DNA of 64,000 nucleotides. It comes from JACRCT01 sp049841135. Its GTDB lineage: Bacteria; Myxococcota; Myxococcia; Myxococcales; UBA5297. Positions 28,293 to 38,516 of this stretch are shown here, in pieces. Location of the stretch: positions 248,001-312,000 of the forward strand of contig JASGHK010000007.1 of the NCBI GenBank assembly GCA_049841135.1, given 5' to 3'. The position numbers and the translations under genes were made by a program. How positions within the stretch are numbered: position 1 is the first letter of the stretch; each line of letters opens with the position of its first letter. The notes under the pieces were generated by a model. That model did not search any database and was not told where the DNA came from. It saw nothing but the letters and a program-made list of their open reading frames with translations.

Positions 28293-31063
28293 CTATGTCG
28301 TCCGCCGCGCCGGCTCTCCGAAGAGAGGCGCCCTCCGCGGCGCTCGAGCGCGGCGGCGCTTCTCCCAGCGGTTCCGGATGCGCTTCTCCAGGGCGACGAT
28401 CGGCAGCACCACCGCCCCGGCGAGCGCGGAGCGCCCGAGATCGAACGGCGCCAGCGGCGCGGTGGCAAAGACGCGGTTGAGCAGCGGCAGGTAGAGCAAC
28501 GCCATCTGCAGCGCCAGCACCACCCCGATGCCCAGGTAGATCGCCGGATTGCTGAAGAGCCCCAGCCTCAGGGCCGAGCCCTTCAGGCTGCGACAGCTCC
28601 AGCAGGTAGAAGATCTGGAAGAAGACCACGGTGGTGACCGCCATGGTCTGGGCCTCGCGCAACGCCTCCGCGGGCCCCACGCGTCCCACCTCGACACGGT
28701 ACTCCCTCAGGAACAGCCCCACCGCCGCCGCGCACATGAGCAGACTCGCGCCGACGGTCCGCATGGCCAGGAACACCCCGAAGAGAGGCGCCTTGGGGTC
28801 GCGTGGCGGCCGGCGCATGACGTCGAGCTCAGCGACCTCCAGGGCGAGCGGGGTGGACAGCGCCACTGCGCTCACCAAGTTGACCCATAGGATCTGCGTC
28901 GGGGCCATCGGCAGCAGGAAGACCAGCGCGCCGGCTTCCCTCGCGACTGGGAAGAACAGCACGGCCGCGACCAGGATCAGCCCCAGCCCGAGGTTGGTGG
29001 GGAGCACGAAGGCCAGCGACTTGACGAGGTTGTCGTGGATCCGCCGCCCCTCCTCGACCGCGGCGGCGATGGTGGCGAAGTTGTCGTCGGCGAGCACGAT
29101 GTCCGCGGCTTCCTTGGCGGCCGCGGTCCCGGACACCCCCATCGCCACTCCGATGTTGGCCTGGCGCAGCGCCGGCGAGTCGTTCACGCCGTCGCCGGTC
29201 ATCGCCACGACCTTGCCCCGGGACTGGAGCGCCTTGACGAGCTTGAGCTTGTGCTCCGGTGCGACTCGGGCGAAGACCTGGGTTCGCTCGGCGGCGGCGC
29301 GCAGGTGCTCCTCGGGGAGGGTCGCGAGCTCGCTCCCGGCCATCCCTTCGTCGCCCGGCGGCAAGAGCCCGACCCGTTCGCCGATGGCCTCGGCGGTCGC
29401 GCGGTGGTCGCCCGTGATCATCTTCACCACGATGCCAGCCCGCTGGCAGGCGCGGACCGCCTCGATCGCCTCCGGGCGCGGCGGGTCGACCATCCCCTGC
29501 AGGCCCAGCAGGCGCAGTCGGCCGGCCCAGGCCTCGAGGACGATGCCGCCGCCCTCGTCGGGGGGCCGGGCCTCGGCCATCGCCAGCACCCGCATGCCCT
29601 GGCGCGCCATCCGTGCCGCCGCCAGCAGCGCACCCCCGCCCCCTTCATCGCCGCACAGCCGCACCACCGCCTCCGGGGCGCCCTTGACGAAGAGCCGCCC
29701 GCCGCCGTCCGGGTCGCGGTGGAGTGTCGCCATCAGCTGCCGCTCGGAGTCGAAGGGAAGCACGTCGCGGCGCGTCCAGGCGTGCTGTAGCTCATGCAGG
29801 GCCACGCCGGCCTTCTCGGCCGCGACCAGCAAGGCGATCTCGGTCGGGTCCCCGGCGAACGACTGTCCGTCGTTCCGGCCCAGCGAGGCGTCGTTGCAGA
29901 GCGCTCCGGCGCGCAGCAGGGCCTCCACGTCCGGGGGCGGTTCGGAGAGCCTGGTCTCACCGAAGCGGAGCTCGCCCTCCGGCGTGTAGCCCACCCCGGT
30001 GAGGCGGTACTCGCCCTGGAGCGTCCAGAGTGCCTGGACGGTCATTCTCGTTGCGGGTCAGCGTCCCGGTCTTGTCGGTGCAGATGACGGTGGTGCTCCC
30101 GAGGGTCTCCACGGAGGGGAGCCTGCGGACGATCGCCCGTCGGGCGGCCATGCGCTGGACCCCCACCGCCAGAGCGATGGTGATGATCGCCGGCAGCCCT
30201 TCAGGGATGGCGGCGACCGCCAGGGCCACCGCGGCCATCAGCCCGTCGGCCACGCTGTACCCGCGGGCCAGGCCGACGGCGAAGAGCGCCAGCGAGAGCA
30301 AGACGACCCCGTAGGTGAGCAGCCGGCCCACCCGGGCCAGGGTGAGGGTCAGAGGGGTCTGGAGGTCCTCGGCATCCTCCAAGAGGCTGGAGATCCGGCC
30401 GAGCTCGGTGGCGGCGCCGGTGGCAGTGACCACCGCCGAGGCGGCGCCGGCGGCGACGGTGGTCCCCCCGAACACCATGCTCCGGCGATCGCCCACCATC
30501 GCGTCGGCGGCGACCGGAGCGGTCTGCTTGTCGGCGGGTAGCGACTCGCCGGTGAGCGCCGCCTCCGTCACCCTGACGCCATGGGTCTCGAGCAGGCGGG
30601 CGTCGGCGGGAACGCGGTCGCCGGGCGAGAGCATGATCACGTCGCCCGGGACCAGGCCTTCGGCGGGGACCGTGCGCTTGATGCCGTCCCGCAGCGTGGT
30701 GGCGGCCTCGGGGATCAGCTTGGAGAGCGCCTGGATGGCCTGGCTGGCCTTGAGCTCCTGGACGAAGCCGATGGCGGCGTTGATTCCAATGGCCGCCAGC
30801 ACGACGAGCGCGTCGGTGACCTTGCCCAGCGCTGCCGCGGCAACGGTCGCGGCCGCCAGGAGCAGGACGATGGGGCTGTTGAGCTGACGGACCAGGATCC
30901 TCAGCCGGGACGGCGGCCGATGGGCGGGGATGGCGTTGGCGCCGTACTGGGCCAGGCGTCGCTGGGCCTCCTGCTCGCCCAAACCGTCGGTGGAGGAGCC
31001 CACCCGGGACAGGACTTCGGCTGCTTGGAGCGTGTGCCAGTCGGTAGGGGAGTGCTGCGCCAT
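28293..31063 (-). CDS. Cation-transporting P-type ATPase (two apparent +1 frame breaks)
   Basis: The reconstructed 922-residue pump has all the core P2-type motifs: actuator TGES, AIPEGLPA in M4, the phosphorylation site DKTGTLT near residue 330, KGAPEAV in the nucleotide-binding domain and TGDGVNDSPAL in the hinge. The M6 region (NLVSAVALSTPLALE) lacks the usual Asp of Ca pumps and resembles PacL-like proteins of uncertain ion specificity. Frame breaks occur at 30045 (GAGAATG for GAGATG) and 28593 (GCGACAGC for GCGCAGC). Correction gives TRNEMTVQAL and LLELRSLKGSAL. It is divergent from mntP. Confidence 0.9.
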
Positions 31064-31334
31064 GTCCGGCCCCTACGCGCGTCACGCGCGGGCACACCCG
31101 TGCCGGCCCATCTCGGTGCTCCATAGGAAGGCTAGCGAGCGTGGGGTGAAGGTGAAGCCAGCGCCCCAAACCGAGGAGAGCCGCGCGCGATCTCTCGACC
31201 CGATCGGGCGCTGAACGGCGAAGTGCGCGCAACTCGCCACCCTTCGGTTGAGAAGGGGGAGCCGAGAGGAGGGGCGAACCCGACGTGGGGATGGGCTAGC
31301 GTCTCTTCATCGTCTCGCGAAAGGGAGCCCTGAG

Positions 31335-31901
31335 ATGGACTGGCTGAGCCTTCTGGCAGTCGCGTTCGCGCTCGCGATGGATGCGTTCGCGGTTGCCATG
31401 GTCTCGGGGCTCACGGTCTCGCCGCTCACCAAGGGGCACGTGCTTCGCCTCTCCGGGGCCTTCGGCCTGTTCCAAGCCCTGATGCCGATCCTGGGCTGGG
31501 CGGCAGGCAACGCGGTCCACAGCTACATCTCGGCGTTCGACCACTGGGTCGCCTTCGGGCTCCTGGCGTTCGTGGGCGGGAAGATGGTCTGGGAAGGGCT
31601 CCACCATGACGAGGAGGAGAAGCCGTCGCGCGGAGACCCGACCCGAGGATGGCAGCTGCTCATCCTCTCGATCGCCACCAGCATCGATGCCCTCGCGGTC
31701 GGGTTGTCGCTCGCGATGGTCGGGTCGACCATCGCGCTGCCCGCCTTGGTCATCGGAGTGGTGGCCGCCGGGATGACGGCCGTGGGCGTGCTGCTCGGAC
31801 GAAGGGTCGGCGCCCTTTGGGGCCAGCGCGTGGAGATCATGGGCGGAGCCGTCCTCGTCATCATCGGCGTGAAGATCCTGGCAGAGCACGCGCTCGCCTA
31901 A
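31335..31901 (+). CDS. mntP: MntP-type manganese efflux pump
   Basis: The 188-residue protein has six membrane helices and the two diagnostic acidic motifs of the MntP family (ALAMDAFAVAMVSG and ATSIDALAVGLSLA), which line the Mn(II) path. It would export manganese across the inner membrane. AAAGGGAG precedes the ATG at 31335. The divergent P-type ATPase shares the 271-bp upstream region, so metal-linked control of both genes is possible. I could not recognise a yybP-ykoY riboswitch. Confidence 0.92.
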   Translation: MDWLSLLAVAFALAMDAFAVAMVSGLTVSPLTKGHVLRLSGAFGLFQALMPILGWAAGNAVHSYISAFDHWVAFGLLAFVGGKMVWEGLHHDEEEKPSRGDPTRGWQLLILSIATSIDALAVGLSLAMVGSTIALPALVIGVVAAGMTAVGVLLGRRVGALWGQRVEIMGGAVLVIIGVKILAEHALA

Positions 31902-31995
31902 CCGTCACGGAGCAAAGCCAGCGAGGCTCGCCTGAACGACAAGCGGTGGTCCTCGGGCGCGGCGCTCCCGCGCCGGTCGCGCTGCGGTGACGCCG

Positions 31996-32895
31996 TCAGG
32001 GCTCGGGATGCGTCGCCTGCCGTCGCCAGGCTGCGGGCGTGAGGCCGTGGGTGCGCCGAAAGAGGCGGATGAAGTGCGTCGCGTCCGCGTAGCCGACGCG
32101 CTCGGCGATGACCTCCACCTGCTCGTCCGTGCCCCGAAGGCGCCGCCGGGCCTCGGCCATGCGGTACTCGAGGATCCATTGGCCCACGGTGCGCCCCGTC
32201 TCCTTGCGCACCACGCTGGCCACGTGCGAGGCCGAGCGCCCGAGAGCGCGGGCCACCTGGAGGAGCGACAGCGGCTCGAGGGCATGCGCTTCGACGTGCG
32301 CGATCGCCTGGCGGGCGAGGCCCTGGCCTGCCAGGTCGGGCGCATCCTCGGGTCCGCTCATCCGTTCCAGCTCGATCAGCACCAGGCGGAGCAGGGCGCC
32401 CACGGCCTCCTCGCGCGAGCGCTCGTCGCCCTGGAGCTCCTGCTCCAGCAGTCGCATCCAGCCCTCCAGGCGCCGGCGCTGGGTGGCGTCGGGCCGGAGC
32501 ACCGGATGGCACCCGCCGCGCACGCGCAAGAGCGGACCCAGCGTGAGGCCGGTGTGGCTTCCCCAGCTCGCGTCCTCGTGAGGAAAGGCCTCCGGGTGGA
32601 ACGTGAGCGCCCAGCCCTCGAGGTCCTCGAACTGCGCCGCGCTGTGCGTATCGCCCGGGGGGATGACGTGGACGTCCCCTGCGCGAAGCACCAGCTCGCC
32701 CGCGTGGCGTATCCGCGACAGGCCCCGGACCACGAAGACGATGGAGGCGAAGGAATGAGCGAAGGTGCCCGGCGGGGCGACCTGACGCTCAAGGCCGCTG
32801 AAGCGCCGGACCGAGACCGGGAACTGATGACGCTCGAACTCGCCGCACGCTCGCGAGGCGGGCTTCGCTCCGGGGTGGGGACGCGCTCTGGTCAC
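31996..32895 (-). CDS. AraC-family transcriptional regulator
   Basis: The 299-residue regulator has an N-terminal cupin-like sensing domain (ELVLRAGDVHVIPPGDTHSA) and a C-terminal AraC double helix-turn-helix (about 200-290: LSLLQVARALGRSASHVASV, then IAERVGYADATHFIRLFRRT). The ligand is unknown. The start is GTG at 32895, 7 nt downstream of the methyltransferase gene, so the two probably form an operon. Confidence 0.9.
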   Translation of the reverse strand: MTRARPHPGAKPASRACGEFERHQFPVSVRRFSGLERQVAPPGTFAHSFASIVFVVRGLSRIRHAGELVLRAGDVHVIPPGDTHSAAQFEDLEGWALTFHPEAFPHEDASWGSHTGLTLGPLLRVRGGCHPVLRPDATQRRRLEGWMRLLEQELQGDERSREEAVGALLRLVLIELERMSGPEDAPDLAGQGLARQAIAHVEAHALEPLSLLQVARALGRSASHVASVVRKETGRTVGQWILEYRMAEARRRLRGTDEQVEVIAERVGYADATHFIRLFRRTHGLTPAAWRRQATHPEP

Positions 32896-32902
32896 GATGG
32901 GC

Positions 32903-33634
32903 TCAGCGGGCGGCGCCAGGCGCGAGGCGCGCGAGGAAGACCTTGAACTGCAGCGAGACGAAGATCGGCCGGGGCTCGACGAATCCCGCGCGGGCGAGCA
33001 TCGAGGCCAGGGCGGCGTCGGATTCGACGGGCTTCATCTGCGCGAAGAGCTGGCGGCGGCGCTCCAGCTCCGACCGCGGGATGCCATACGCCCGCCATCT
33101 CCGCAGCTCCACGTTCATCAGCACGGGGTCCATGCCGATGCGGCAGCCCACGACCAGCGGCGCTCCGGGCTCGAGCCGCCGAGCCACCTCGGCCAGCAGC
33201 GCGAGGCGGGCCTCCTCGCCGTCCACGTGGTGCAGCACGCCCAGCATCTGCGCGCCGTCGAACGGAGGGCCGGCGGGCAGCGTCCGCAGCTCGCCCACGT
33301 GCAGGTGCGTGCGCGGGAGCAGGCCCTCGGCCTCCAGGCGCTTGCGGGCAACGGCGAGCATGGCGTCGGAGGGGTCCACGCCGGTGAAGCGCCAGCCGGG
33401 CACGTCGAAGCGGGTGTAGGGCAGCAGCTCCGCGCCGGTGCCCAGGCCCACGAAGAGCAGCGATGCCGCGTCCTGGCCGTCCAGCTCGGCCGTCAGCGCG
33501 CTGACGCCCAGCTCGTAGAGCGCCGGACTGCCGGCAAGGGCCACGGCCGCCTGGGCGTCGTAGAGGGCTGCGCGGTCGGCGCCAAAGGCGTCGACGTGGT
33601 GGGGGAGGGGAGAGTGCGAGTGGTCGTGCGTCAT
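32903..33634 (-). CDS. Class I SAM-dependent methyltransferase
   Basis: The 243-residue protein has the Rossmann methyltransferase motifs LLFVGLGTGAELLPY (motif I), FTGVDPSDAML and GAQMLGVLHHVD, followed by a small-molecule-type C terminus. The N terminus is His-rich (MTHDHSHSPLPHHVD). It precedes the AraC-family regulator gene by 7 nt. The substrate is unknown; the regulator may control or respond to its product. Confidence 0.88.
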   Translation of the reverse strand: MTHDHSHSPLPHHVDAFGADRAALYDAQAAVALAGSPALYELGVSALTAELDGQDAASLLFVGLGTGAELLPYTRFDVPGWRFTGVDPSDAMLAVARKRLEAEGLLPRTHLHVGELRTLPAGPPFDGAQMLGVLHHVDGEEARLALLAEVARRLEPGAPLVVGCRIGMDPVLMNVELRRWRAYGIPRSELERRRQLFAQMKPVESDAALASMLARAGFVEPRPIFVSLQFKVFLARLAPGAAR

Positions 33635-33858
33635 GACAGGCCCTCGGGGGAGCCCGGGAGTGGCCGGGATCGGACAGGAATGTGCGCCCGAGCCGGAGTG
33701 GATTGTAGAGCGGGGGTACGGGCGGGATCGGCGGATCTTCCGATCGCGCCGAAGAGGGATGAAGGAACAGCCGAGCCCTCGACTCACGCCCACCCGCACT
33801 TCCGACGCGCGAGGAGCTGCTGGCGATGGTGGAGCGGGCCGCGAAGAAGAGCGCAGGC

Positions 33859-34212
33859 TCAACGCGGGCGCTGCTGCTCCCCGATCCGCTCGAGGAGCCG
33901 ACGGATGGGCGGGATGCGTCCGACCAGCGGGGTCAGCGCAAGCGTGGCGAGGATGCGCGGCACCTGGATGACCTTGGTCAGGGCCCAGGCTGCGAAGAGG
34001 GTCCCCGCCCGGCCCCCGGCTCCCTCGAGCGAGACGCCGAAGCGTCGAGCCAGCGGCTCGCCCAGCCCCGCCTCGATGGCCACGGCAAAGAAGGCCAGGG
34101 AGAGCACGAACAGAGCGAAGTAGACCAGCAGGGCGAGCGTGCCGTACTCCTTCAGGAGGACGCTGAAGCGCTCCTTGAGCGGCGGTTTGGCGTCCGGTTC
34201 GAACGGTGGCAT
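33859..34212 (-). CDS. DUF1279 / FAM210-like membrane protein
   Basis: The 117-residue protein has LKERFSVLLKEYGTLALLVY, a membrane helix, and a second hydrophobic stretch (AGTLFAAWALTKVIQVPR), matching the DUF1279 pattern. Eukaryotic relatives act in mitochondria; the bacterial role is unknown. The start is taken at ATG 34212; an ATG at 34227 has no ribosome-binding site. Nothing in the neighbours explains its function. Confidence 0.7.
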   Translation of the reverse strand: MPPFEPDAKPPLKERFSVLLKEYGTLALLVYFALFVLSLAFFAVAIEAGLGEPLARRFGVSLEGAGGRAGTLFAAWALTKVIQVPRILATLALTPLVGRIPPIRRLLERIGEQQRPR

Positions 34213-34341
34213 GCCGCCAGCCTGCATCAGATGCGGGCGAAACCGAACCGGCGGATCGCCCGCCTCGCGGCGCCCCGCCTCTCGGTCCCCTCCCCGCCGT
34301 TCATCGCCACGAGGCAGGGAGGGGATGGCGAGCGGCGAACG

Positions 34342-36000
34342 TCACTCGCCGACGGACACGAAGCGGTAGGCGTCCTCGGTGGCCCGCTCCGGCTCCTGCT
34401 CCTTGTGTTCCACCTTCTTGGCGAGCTTCTTGACGCCCTGGATGCCGGCGTCGGTCAGCGCGCTGTCCGAGACGTCGAGGAGCTGGAGGTGCGCGAACTG
34501 GTCCTTCGCCGCGACCATCTTCTCCACCGTGGCGTCGCTCAGGTTGCCCATCGAGAGGTCGAGCGAGGTGAGCTGCGGGAGGAGCTTCGAGTCGATGAGC
34601 GCCTCGACCGCCTCGTTGACGAAGCCGCAGTTCATGATGCCGAGGTGCTTCAGGTTGGGCAGGCCGCGGCCGTCGAGGATGGGCTGGATGTCCTTGAGGG
34701 TCCCCTCGGCGCCGTAGTTCTTGTCGCCGAACCAGATGGAGAGCTTCTCCAGCTTCGGCCACTTGGCGTTGACGATCGCCTTGAGCGATGCCTTGTCGAG
34801 CCCGCCGGTCTCCACGGTGAACTCGCGCAGCTCGGGCAGGTCGATCTGCTTGGGCAGGCCGATGTGGCCGCCGCGCAGGGTCAGGCTCTGGAGGTTCGCG
34901 ATGGCCGCGCACTCGGGCATGTCGGTCTCGGTCCCGGAGATGTCCCAGTCGCCGATGTGGCCCAGGTAGAGCTTGCGCAGCGTGGGCAGCTTCTTCTTGT
35001 CGATGGCCTCGGTCAGGCCGCCCAGGTTCATCATGTCCTCGCCCGGCACGGGTCCGAGCTCGAGCTCCTCGATGAACTTCGCGGAGGTGAGCTCGAGGAA
35101 CTGCTTGAACTGCCGGGCGGCGGTGCGGGAGTCGACGCCGTCGTCCTCGAAGGCCGGCCAGGCGATGACCGCCTTGCGGATGAAGCCCAGCCGCCACTCG
35201 AGCTCGAACTCCTCGGGGGTCTCCTCGGCGAAAGTGCCGAGGAAGGCCTTCTTGTTCTTCTCGAGGAAGGCCTTCGCCTTCGCGTTCATCGCCTTGTCGG
35301 TCTCGGCGCGCTGGTGGAGCACGATGAGCTCGCCGCGCGGGTCGTTCTGGCTCTGCAGCCAGTCGGCGTAGACGAGGTAGTTGTCGGCGCTGGCCGGATC
35401 CTTGGCGATTGCCGCCTCCAGCTCGGGGTTGCCGCTGCCCGCCGCCGCGACGCCCGCCGGGCCGCCGCTCACCAGCCGGTAGCCCTTCTTGGTCTTCTCG
35501 GCGACGAGCTTGTCGTAGGCCTCCTGGGCCTCGCCTTCGTCGTCGAACTCCTTGGTGGTCGACTGCCCCTCGGTGCCGATCCGCCCGTAGGTCGTGACGA
35601 CCGAGGTCTCCTCGAGCGCGATCTCCCAGAACTTGGAGGAGCCGCCCTCGACGAACTCGTAGCGGGCCTTGCCGTCGTCGCCGGTGGAGGCGGCGGGAGC
35701 CGGAGCAGCCGCGGGAGCGGGAACGAGAGCCAGCTTCGCGGCCGGGGCGGCCTTGGGCGCCGGGGCGGGCTTCGCGGCCGCGGCAGGGGCTGAGCCACCG
35801 ACCAGGACGTAGCCCTTCTTCGTCTTCTCCGCGATGAGCTTGTCGTACTCCTTCTTGGCCGTGGCCGCGTCGCCGTACGACTTGAGCGTCGTCTGGCCGG
35901 CCGCGCCGATCTTTCCGTAGGTCGTCGTGAACGACGTGTCCTTCAGCTCGATTTCCCAGAACTTGTTCGACGTCCCTTCAGAGAACTCGTAGCGCGGCAT
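34342..36000 (-). CDS. Two-WGR, TIGR02996-type and leucine-rich repeat protein
   Basis: The 552-residue protein contains two WGR domains (about 1-65 and 112-175; YEFSEGTSNKFWEIEL and YEFVEGGSSKFWEIAL, each followed by TTYGxIG and KKGY), separated by an Ala/Pro-rich linker. A short TIGR02996-like segment (NYLVYADWLQSQNDPRGELI) and leucine-rich repeats follow to the C terminus (LRKLYLGHIGD, LQSLTLRGGHIG, LTSLDLS). GGGAGG precedes the ATG. WGR domains bind nucleic acid or ADP-ribosylation partners in other proteins; here they could bind nucleic acid and the LRR could bind protein. The combination is suggestive, not proof. Confidence 0.85.
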   Translation of the reverse strand: MPRYEFSEGTSNKFWEIELKDTSFTTTYGKIGAAGQTTLKSYGDAATAKKEYDKLIAEKTKKGYVLVGGSAPAAAAKPAPAPKAAPAAKLALVPAPAAAPAPAASTGDDGKARYEFVEGGSSKFWEIALEETSVVTTYGRIGTEGQSTTKEFDDEGEAQEAYDKLVAEKTKKGYRLVSGGPAGVAAAGSGNPELEAAIAKDPASADNYLVYADWLQSQNDPRGELIVLHQRAETDKAMNAKAKAFLEKNKKAFLGTFAEETPEEFELEWRLGFIRKAVIAWPAFEDDGVDSRTAARQFKQFLELTSAKFIEELELGPVPGEDMMNLGGLTEAIDKKKLPTLRKLYLGHIGDWDISGTETDMPECAAIANLQSLTLRGGHIGLPKQIDLPELREFTVETGGLDKASLKAIVNAKWPKLEKLSIWFGDKNYGAEGTLKDIQPILDGRGLPNLKHLGIMNCGFVNEAVEALIDSKLLPQLTSLDLSMGNLSDATVEKMVAAKDQFAHLQLLDVSDSALTDAGIQGVKKLAKKVEHKEQEPERATEDAYRFVSVGE

Positions 36001-36111
36001 GTGTGAACCTCCCTCAGAGAGGCCGCGATGCTAACGGGCCCTTTGCTGGAGTGAAAGCGCACCGGCACCCCGTCTCGGGCGGAGCAGAGACCGTGCGGTA
36101 TCCTCCCCGCC

Positions 36112-36885
36112 ATGACGATTCCCGAACTCCCGACGCTCGAGGTGCTGGAGTCGCTGGAGGCGCCGCCCGTCCTGGCGCCGTACCTCGACGAGCTTCTCTG
36201 CGACCTGCCGCACCTGGGCACCGATCCGCTCGCGGCGCTCGCGCTGCTGCGGCGGCACGGCCTCGCCGCGGGGGCGCGGGCGGTCGATCTGGGCTGTGGA
36301 TCGGGCATCGTCTCGGTGGCGCTCGCGGGCGAGCTCGGTTGCTCCGTCGAGGGTATCGACGGCCATCCGCCGTTCGTGGAGCGCGCCGTGCGCCGCGCCG
36401 CGGAGGCCGGCGTCGCGGACCGCTGCCGGTTTCGCGCCGGCGACCTGCGCGAGGCGCTGTCCGGCCGCGACTACGACCTGGCGATCTTCGGCGCCGTGGG
36501 CGGTGTCCTGGGCAGCCTGGAGGAGACGGTTCGGCGGGTGCGGGAGGTGCTGCGCCCGGGCGGCCTGCTGCTGCTCGACCACGCCTTCGCGCGCGCTCCG
36601 GCTGCTGCATCACCTGCCTATCCGCTCCACGAGGAGGCGCTCACGGCGCTGACGCGGGCGGGGGACACGCTGCTGGCCGAGTCCGCTGCGGACGCCGCGG
36701 AGATCCGCGCCTGCAACGAGCAGTTCCACCGGCTCATCGCCGCGCGGGCCGAGGCCATCGCGCGCCGCGTTCCGGGGGTCGCCTCAGCCCTGGCGGCGTA
36801 CCTGGCGAGGCAGACCCTCGAGGAGGCGAACCTCGAGCTCGCCGTCCGGCCGGTGCTCTGGCTGCTGCGGAAGGGCGGCAGGTAG
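36112..36885 (+). CDS. Class I SAM-dependent methyltransferase
   Basis: The 257-residue protein has motif I AVDLGCGSGIVSVALAGELG, motif II GIDGHPPF and GRDYDLAIFGAVGGVL. The C terminus is helical and ends KGGR. No signal peptide is present. The substrate is not evident. Divergent from the WGR/LRR gene by 111 nt, so the two starts could share a control region. Confidence 0.85.
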   Translation: MTIPELPTLEVLESLEAPPVLAPYLDELLCDLPHLGTDPLAALALLRRHGLAAGARAVDLGCGSGIVSVALAGELGCSVEGIDGHPPFVERAVRRAAEAGVADRCRFRAGDLREALSGRDYDLAIFGAVGGVLGSLEETVRRVREVLRPGGLLLLDHAFARAPAAASPAYPLHEEALTALTRAGDTLLAESAADAAEIRACNEQFHRLIAARAEAIARRVPGVASALAAYLARQTLEEANLELAVRPVLWLLRKGGR

Positions 36886-37033
36886 GAGGCGGGAGCCTTT
36901 GCCCGGATAAGAAGGATGCACACTCGCGGAGCGCACCGACGCCATGGCTGGCCGCCGGCGCGCATCCCGGTCCCCATCTTCTCGAGGGCTCGCCTAAGAT
37001 GCGCGGCGCAGTCAATCGGAGAGGGGACAGGCC

Positions 37034-38380
37034 ATGTCGATCATGCGTTCGTCCGCGCGGCTCGGGACCGCGCTGTTCATCGCCGTCGCGCTCGGTGGCT
37101 GGGGCTGGAAGGGCGGGTGCGACGGTGACAGTAGGGTCGCCATCCCGAGCCTTTCGGTGGACCGGGCCAGCGGGGTCCTCGCCGACGGCGAGGACTCGGT
37201 GACGCTCACGTTCGCGATCACCGACAGCCTCCACGCCAGCAAGGTCTTCGCGAACGAACCGGTCCGGCTCCTCGTCACGGGGACGGGGAACGACGTCACC
37301 CCGGGCAGTACGTTGATGACCGAGGGCCCCCAAGGCCGCGCGACCTTCCACCTCTCGTCCACCGTCGCGGAGACGAAGACCATCACGGTGGTCGAGCCGG
37401 GCTTCGAGCCCGACTCGGACCCGTCGCACCACTCGAACCCGGTGACCGTCGAGTTCGTGCCGACCGATCGCCCGCCGCACCGGCTCGGGTTCAGGTTCGC
37501 GCCCGGAACCCTCACCAACTCCGATCCGCTCCCCGTCGTGGAGGTCCTCTTCTTCAACGAGCAAGGCCGAATCTTCCCGTCCAACGCCGCGGTGACGCTC
37601 AGCCTCGAAAACGGTCCCTTCGCCCCTCCCGCCGACCCAGGCGCCACGCCTGCGAAGCTCACGGTGGCGGCGGTCTCCGGGGTCGCCCGCTTCGAGGGCG
37701 GGACCTTCTGCGCCAAGACCGGGGTCACCAGCCTCATCGCGTCCGTGGGGTCGGTCCAGGAGCGCGTGACCGTCGCGGTGCTTGGAGGCGAGCCGAAGTC
37801 CCTGGTCTTCCAGGACGACGCGGGCAACCAGATCACGAGCCTCGGCGAGGTCCAGGTCGCCACCGACTTCGGCTTCTACGTCGGGGCCATGGACGCGTGC
37901 GTCAGCAGCACGCACCGGTTCACCGGCACGGCGCACTTCAGCAGCACCGATCCGTCGGCGAGCCTCCCGCCGGACAGGGAGTTCATCCTGGGCCACCATC
38001 GCACGTCCTTCGTCGGCCGCTTCAACACCGTGGGAGACTTCGCGCTCGAGGTGGAGTCACCGAGCGTCGTCGGCGCGACGGCCAGCGTGCACGTGGTCGC
38101 CGGCGCGGCGAGCGCGCTGACGCTGTCAGCGCTGCCCGACCCGGTCGTCGCCGGCGACGCGCTCGACCTGACCGTGGGCGTCGTGGATGCCAAAGGCTAC
38201 CCGGCGAGCCCGCCCGCTGGGGAGGCCACCTTCGAGTCCACCGATCCCTCCGCCACGCTGCCGCCGGCCGGCTTCACGGGCTCCTGCACGGGGTGCGTGG
38301 TCTTCCGCACCCCGGGAGCGCAGACGCTCACCGCCAGGTGGGGGACCCTGACGGGCTCGACAGCGACGCATGTCCAGTGA
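37034..38380 (+). CDS. Secreted or surface protein with Big-like beta domains
   Basis: The 448-residue protein has an N-terminal signal segment (hydrophobic LGTALFIAVALGGWGWKGGC); the Cys may be a lipoprotein site, though the lipobox is unusual. The rest is beta-rich with repeated invasin/Big-1-like units (LSVDRASGVLADGEDSVTLT near the N terminus; VHVVAGAASALTLSALPDPV near the C terminus). A Cys pair (GSCTGC) lies near the end. It is likely extracellular; function unknown. GGAGAGGGGACAGG precedes the ATG. Confidence 0.75.
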   Translation: MSIMRSSARLGTALFIAVALGGWGWKGGCDGDSRVAIPSLSVDRASGVLADGEDSVTLTFAITDSLHASKVFANEPVRLLVTGTGNDVTPGSTLMTEGPQGRATFHLSSTVAETKTITVVEPGFEPDSDPSHHSNPVTVEFVPTDRPPHRLGFRFAPGTLTNSDPLPVVEVLFFNEQGRIFPSNAAVTLSLENGPFAPPADPGATPAKLTVAAVSGVARFEGGTFCAKTGVTSLIASVGSVQERVTVAVLGGEPKSLVFQDDAGNQITSLGEVQVATDFGFYVGAMDACVSSTHRFTGTAHFSSTDPSASLPPDREFILGHHRTSFVGRFNTVGDFALEVESPSVVGATASVHVVAGAASALTLSALPDPVVAGDALDLTVGVVDAKGYPASPPAGEATFESTDPSATLPPAGFTGSCTGCVVFRTPGAQTLTARWGTLTGSTATHVQ

Positions 38381-38516
38381 GGCTCGTTCGAGCCGACGGC
38401 GCAGTAGCAGGTGCAAGCAGCGCAGCCGGCGGCAAAACCGCACGCGACGCGCAAGGCTGCGAGAGCTCGGCGCAAGAAATGGCAGCGGCGAACCAGCCCG
38501 ATGGGTCTGCTCCGCT

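Noticed and set aside
31064..31334. yybP-ykoY manganese riboswitch before mntP
   Set aside because: The region has GGGGAG-type stretches, but I could not find the conserved paired elements, so it is not called.
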